Assembly (NCBI GenBank): GCA_012514415.1
Contig: JAAZAH010000068.1
Coordinates: 1 to 9,548 of the forward strand
Direction: 5' to 3'
From: Sandaracinaceae bacterium
GTDB taxonomy: Bacteria > Myxococcota_A > Polyangia > Polyangiales > Houyiibacteriaceae
Length of the DNA stretch: 9,548 nt
Below, one piece after another: positions 6,475 to 9,548 of this stretch. The notes beneath the pieces are model-generated. The model worked only from the letters and a program-made list of their open reading frames with translations, was not told the DNA's origin and searched no databases. Positions within the stretch are counted from its first letter, which is position 1, and every line of letters starts with the position of its first letter. The position numbers were made by a program, and so were the translations under genes.

Positions 6475-9400
6475 TCAACGCGCGGGCCGGTTTCGGGTTC
6501 GGAACCATTGTCGGACCTCTTCCATCTGCGCCCGTTGCTCGAGGGGAGCGCGCCGTGTGCAAGTCGCGTATTCGGCACTCCCGTCGGGCGCACCCCAACG
6601 GACCTCGACACAGTCGTTGGGATTGTAGGCGATCTCAAAGGCTTCTTGTCGTTTGGCGAGCTCCTCGAGATTCAGCGTGACCCGATCGCCTTCGCTATTG
6701 GTGTACGCGATGGAGCGCGCTCGGAGCTCCTCGGCGAGCCGCGCTTCGAGGGCATCGAGCGCGACTTCGCCTCGATACCGTGAAGGATCGGCTGCGGCGC
6801 GCTTGGGAAAGTGCAGCGCTTCATCAAGCGCGATTAGGAGGCGAAGATCTCGGCTCGGGGTGGCAAAATCCTCCCACGGTCCGGTGGTGAGAAAGATCGA
6901 GGATCCCTCGGGCATCGGCATCGTCAGGAAGCCCACCTGCCGCATGTACGCCTCGCCAGCGTCGACCGAGGCGATGCGCCGTCTTACCGACTCTTCGAGG
7001 GCGTCGACGCGGCGGAGAAGTTCATCCACTGCACCGAGCCGCCGGGGCGAGATGGCGCGATCGACGCGATCGAAGAAGTCCTCGCGGCTCCCTTCGTATT
7101 GTTCGCGTGAGAAGGCGAGGGGGCCCGTGATGGCGTGGTTCGGCGAAAAGCGGATGCTGCCTTCATTCGCGTCATAATGCACTGGGCGAAACGCCTTGAA
7201 GCCGGCGCCCGCGCTCTTAGTGTCGGGATCGAAGACGAAGCTCCCCGCCGAGAACGTGCGCACACCGACGAGCCCATCGGGCTGGGCTTCGGCAGCAATG
7301 AGAGCGCCGGGGCCCGAGCCGCGTTGCGGGATGGTGCGCACGACGATGAGAATATGGCCGTACGGATCGGCGAAGGTGATGCCCGGGACGAGCGCCTCCC
7401 GGCTGAGTCCGATGGGATAAGCATCCGAATCTTCATCGTCCGGGAGCGTTCGCATGGAGCTCGAATGCACGGTGTTGGCGATGCGCCGGAGGTAGGCTGG
7501 GAAAGAGGTTTGGAGGCTCTGTCCCGGCGTCGGATCGAGGTTGGTCAGCGCTTCTCCAGTACAACGAGGCGGACGTCCTTCACGCCCCCGCGAGCAGCGT
7601 CGATACGCAAACGGCAGCGAGCGCTGATACGCATAATAGGCACGTAGAAAATACGGAAGATCGGCGCAGTCGGGACGAAGCACGAGGTCCTCTTCGTGGC
7701 TTAGCCCGAGATAATCATAGAAGAGGTTTCGCTTTGGGTCGCGGATCAGCACGCCGAGATCGCGGACGGTCTCACCAGGCTCGAGCTCGGCGAAGAGATG
7801 ATAGACGAAAAAAGCGAAGAGGTTCTCGGCCGCCTCACCCCACTGCATTCGCGGTGTATAGAAGGGGCCCTCGGGTTCCCGCCGAAACTCTGGCGCTTCG
7901 GGGATGCGGCGGACATGGACGCGGAGACAGGCGTCGATGCGATCACCATCGCCGAGCCTTGCTTCGAGCGTCCCGCTTGGCGCGGCATCGATCGAGACGA
8001 GGTAGCCTCGGATCGCACCCGCGTGAAACTCAAACTCTTCATTCAAGCGCTCGTTCGAGGACGAAAAGACCGAGAGATCCGCGGGGCCGAGATCCTTTCG
8101 GGTCACCGCAACCACGCGCAGCGGCTGGCCGCGCACGGGCTGTGCGGGGAAATGGAAGAGCGCAACGTCCTGGCTGTCGACGCAGCGCTCGGGCGAATCT
8201 GCGGGGCTCGCCCTTCGCGCTTCGGCGATGTTGACAACGTCCGGATGCGTTTCCTCGGCAAAGACCGTGATGCGCCGGAGCCGCTCGAGGAAGCTCGTGC
8301 GCGACGTTCCTTCACCAAGCGAGAGATCGGTCACATCGACCCGATCGGCGCGCCGGAGCGTCTCTCCGCCGCCCTCGCACGGCTCGAGGTATTCGCTGAA
8401 TGCATGAATCGCCATCGGCCGCCCATCCCGATAGCGGCCAAGATAGAGCATGACATGACCGCGGAATTCGAGGAGGACGATCCCGTTTTCGTGTGCGCGA
8501 TCGATGAGTTCGAGTTTGGCGTCGAGATCCGTGATGCCCTCGAGATCGATGGAGTAGCGCCCGGCAACCGCTTGGCTCGCGCTATGCCGAGGGAGATCGA
8601 TCCCGAAGCGATGGAGAAGATCGAGGGTATAGCGCGAACAATCGCGACCCCCATTCTGCCCGCCCCAGCCATAGGGCGTGCCAAGCAGTTGAAATGCCTC
8701 TTGAAGCAGATTCTTTCGGGTAAAGGCGGGGGCTTCTTCGATGCGGAGGAGATCCCTCTTTTTCGCCTCCTCGCGATCGAGCGGCTCGCTTAATGCCGCG
8801 TCTTTCGCGATGAAGCCGAAGGCGTAGCGCGTGCGGACAAGGAGTGCGTGTTCGTCGAAATCGGCAATGATCTCGAGTTCTTCGCCCTCGCGGATCATGC
8901 TGCAGTTATTGCGATCGAAATCGAGATCGATGGGCTGACGGTAGTAGCCCTCGAGACGCGGACCACATCGGAGCGGGATGGGCTCCATCGCCCGGCGGAG
9001 CTCGTCTCGTCTTGGCGGGAGCACGTCCGGGGGCGGCCCATACGGCGCGATGGGAGCGCCGTCTTTTGTGACGTAGCTGCCATTGACGAAGGCCTCGTCG
9101 ATTCGAGCGATGCGCTCTTCGAGGCGAAGGAGGAAGGCCGCTTCATCGATGGGCTCGTAGAGCCCACCGGCGCTCAAGACGCGAGAACCACCACCGTGGA
9201 TCGCGCGGTTGTGTCGAAGGATCGACGCTTTCGACATGAACACGCGCTCGTCCGCTTGCTCGAGCCAATAGTCGAGGCTTCGCGCTTCGTCGGGAATGCC
9301 CGGGATCGGCGTCTCCGCCGGCAGAACCGCAGGACAACGTTCGGCTTCGCGCGCGGCGTGCTCCCCAGCCGTCGCGCTGCTGCGCGGAGCCTCCTCGGGC

Positions 9401-9548
9401 GGCGTCTCTTTGGATGCGCACCCCGAAAGCGGTGTGAATGCGAGGAGCACCAAGAGCGAGCCGAGACGCCGAGCTTTCGTGCGTCTTCGAGGGGCGTGCT
9501 TCTTCGGGGGTGCGAGCTTTCCTCGCTTTTCGAGCTTAGGCTCTAGAG
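6475..9548 (-). CDS. Large lipoprotein with NlpC/P60 peptidase and a second papain-like domain (5' end open at window edge)
   Basis: The longest gene here. Numbering is from TTG 9453, which gives 992 residues. The frame stays open to 9548 without ATG/GTG/TTG, and the codons just upstream spell a basic n-region (RRRTKARRLGSL), so the true start probably lies outside the window. FTPLSGC is a lipobox (Cys12). Residues ~57-130 match the NlpC/P60 N-terminal domain (DYWLEQADERVFMS...). Residues ~160-222 look like an SH3b1 domain. Residues ~248-355 are an NlpC/P60 core, GTPYGWGGQNGGRDCSRY with Cys272, His333 (RGHVMLYLG) and a polar His350. Such enzymes cleave peptidoglycan stem peptides (gamma-D-Glu-meso-DAP bonds in the family). 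Residues ~425-517 resemble an Ig-like beta domain. Residues ~530-770 contain DCADLPYFLRAYYAYQ (Cys596) and FADPYGHILIVV (His700), arranged like a second papain-like site. Residues ~790-992 are partly helical with many Glu/Arg. A periplasm-facing, lipid-anchored cell-wall enzyme is inferred. Confidence 0.88.
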   Translation of the reverse strand, partial: LEPKLEKRGKLAPPKKHAPRRRTKARRLGSLLVLLAFTPLSGCASKETPPEEAPRSSATAGEHAAREAERCPAVLPAETPIPGIPDEARSLDYWLEQADERVFMSKASILRHNRAIHGGGSRVLSAGGLYEPIDEAAFLLRLEERIARIDEAFVNGSYVTKDGAPIAPYGPPPDVLPPRRDELRRAMEPIPLRCGPRLEGYYRQPIDLDFDRNNCSMIREGEELEIIADFDEHALLVRTRYAFGFIAKDAALSEPLDREEAKKRDLLRIEEAPAFTRKNLLQEAFQLLGTPYGWGGQNGGRDCSRYTLDLLHRFGIDLPRHSASQAVAGRYSIDLEGITDLDAKLELIDRAHENGIVLLEFRGHVMLYLGRYRDGRPMAIHAFSEYLEPCEGGGETLRRADRVDVTDLSLGEGTSRTSFLERLRRITVFAEETHPDVVNIAEARRASPADSPERCVDSQDVALFHFPAQPVRGQPLRVVAVTRKDLGPADLSVFSSSNERLNEEFEFHAGAIRGYLVSIDAAPSGTLEARLGDGDRIDACLRVHVRRIPEAPEFRREPEGPFYTPRMQWGEAAENLFAFFVYHLFAELEPGETVRDLGVLIRDPKRNLFYDYLGLSHEEDLVLRPDCADLPYFLRAYYAYQRSLPFAYRRCSRGREGRPPRCTGEALTNLDPTPGQSLQTSFPAYLRRIANTVHSSSMRTLPDDEDSDAYPIGLSREALVPGITFADPYGHILIVVRTIPQRGSGPGALIAAEAQPDGLVGVRTFSAGSFVFDPDTKSAGAGFKAFRPVHYDANEGSIRFSPNHAITGPLAFSREQYEGSREDFFDRVDRAISPRRLGAVDELLRRVDALEESVRRRIASVDAGEAYMRQVGFLTMPMPEGSSIFLTTGPWEDFATPSRDLRLLIALDEALHFPKRAAADPSRYRGEVALDALEARLAEELRARSIAYTNSEGDRVTLNLEELAKRQEAFEIAYNPNDCVEVRWGAPDGSAEYATCTRRAPLEQRAQMEEVRQWFRTRNRPAR

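Noticed and set aside
5486..6628. Long plus-strand open frame (380 codons) across the SDR gene
   Set aside because: It lies opposite the SDR, whose full motif set is on the minus strand. The plus-strand translation has no recognisable domain and is a high-GC shadow.
7798..8793. Plus-strand open frame of 331 codons inside the peptidase lipoprotein
   Set aside because: It is fully antisense to the NlpC/P60 gene, its residue pattern mirrors that coding strand, and it has no domain or ribosome site of its own.

Overview
The window looks like chromosomal DNA from a high-GC, Gram-negative, secretion-rich bacterium. The best guess is Myxococcota / Bradymonadia (former Deltaproteobacteria). This rests on a beta-helix surface protein with Asp/Cys-rich 'CTSDEDC' repeats, two lipoproteins, a planctomycete/myxobacterial-style CX4CH ... 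MPP cytochrome-like lipoprotein, an outer-membrane barrel, and a large two-headed cell-wall peptidase. No rRNA, tRNA, CRISPR array, transposase or integrase was seen. Hand counts of sample lines give about 43-48% GC in the leftmost ~600 bases and about 65-70% in most of the rest.

Layout. (1) Complement <1-985: C-terminally partial beta-helix surface protein with a Cys-rich head and no visible signal peptide. (2) 1012-2595: LuxR-type HTH regulator fused to an alpha/beta-hydrolase domain whose nucleophile Ser and catalytic His are replaced by Met and Gln. The 5' ends of (1) and (2) face each other 26 bp apart across a short 8-bp tandem repeat. Both proteins look N-terminally incomplete, so this spot may be a deletion or assembly junction. 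(3) Complement 2631-3734: saccharopine-dehydrogenase-like NAD(P)-binding oxidoreductase, convergent with (2). (4) 3880-4437 and 4434-5489: a two-gene operon with an ATGA overlap, encoding a lipoprotein with a CX4CH haem-like motif and an outer-membrane beta-barrel. A 19-bp inverted repeat (18 of 19 positions match) brackets the signal-peptide codons of the first gene. (5) Complement 5585-6442: a retinol-dehydrogenase-like SDR, 32 bp downstream of (6). (6) Complement 6475->9548: a ~1000-residue lipoprotein with an NlpC/P60 peptidase plus what appears to be a second Cys/His papain-like domain.

How they fit. Genes (6) and (5) are probably co-transcribed leftward, and the two genes in (4) rightward. 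The OM-barrel and SDR genes converge at 5490-5584. The envelope genes (1, 4, 6) and the oxidoreductases (3, 5) have no evident shared pathway. The regulator is most likely a ligand-sensing transcription factor, but its target cannot be read from this window. I see no complete defence or mobile system. The most unusual items are the inactivated hydrolase sensor, the double-truncated divergent junction, the hairpin around the lipoprotein start and the two-headed peptidase.
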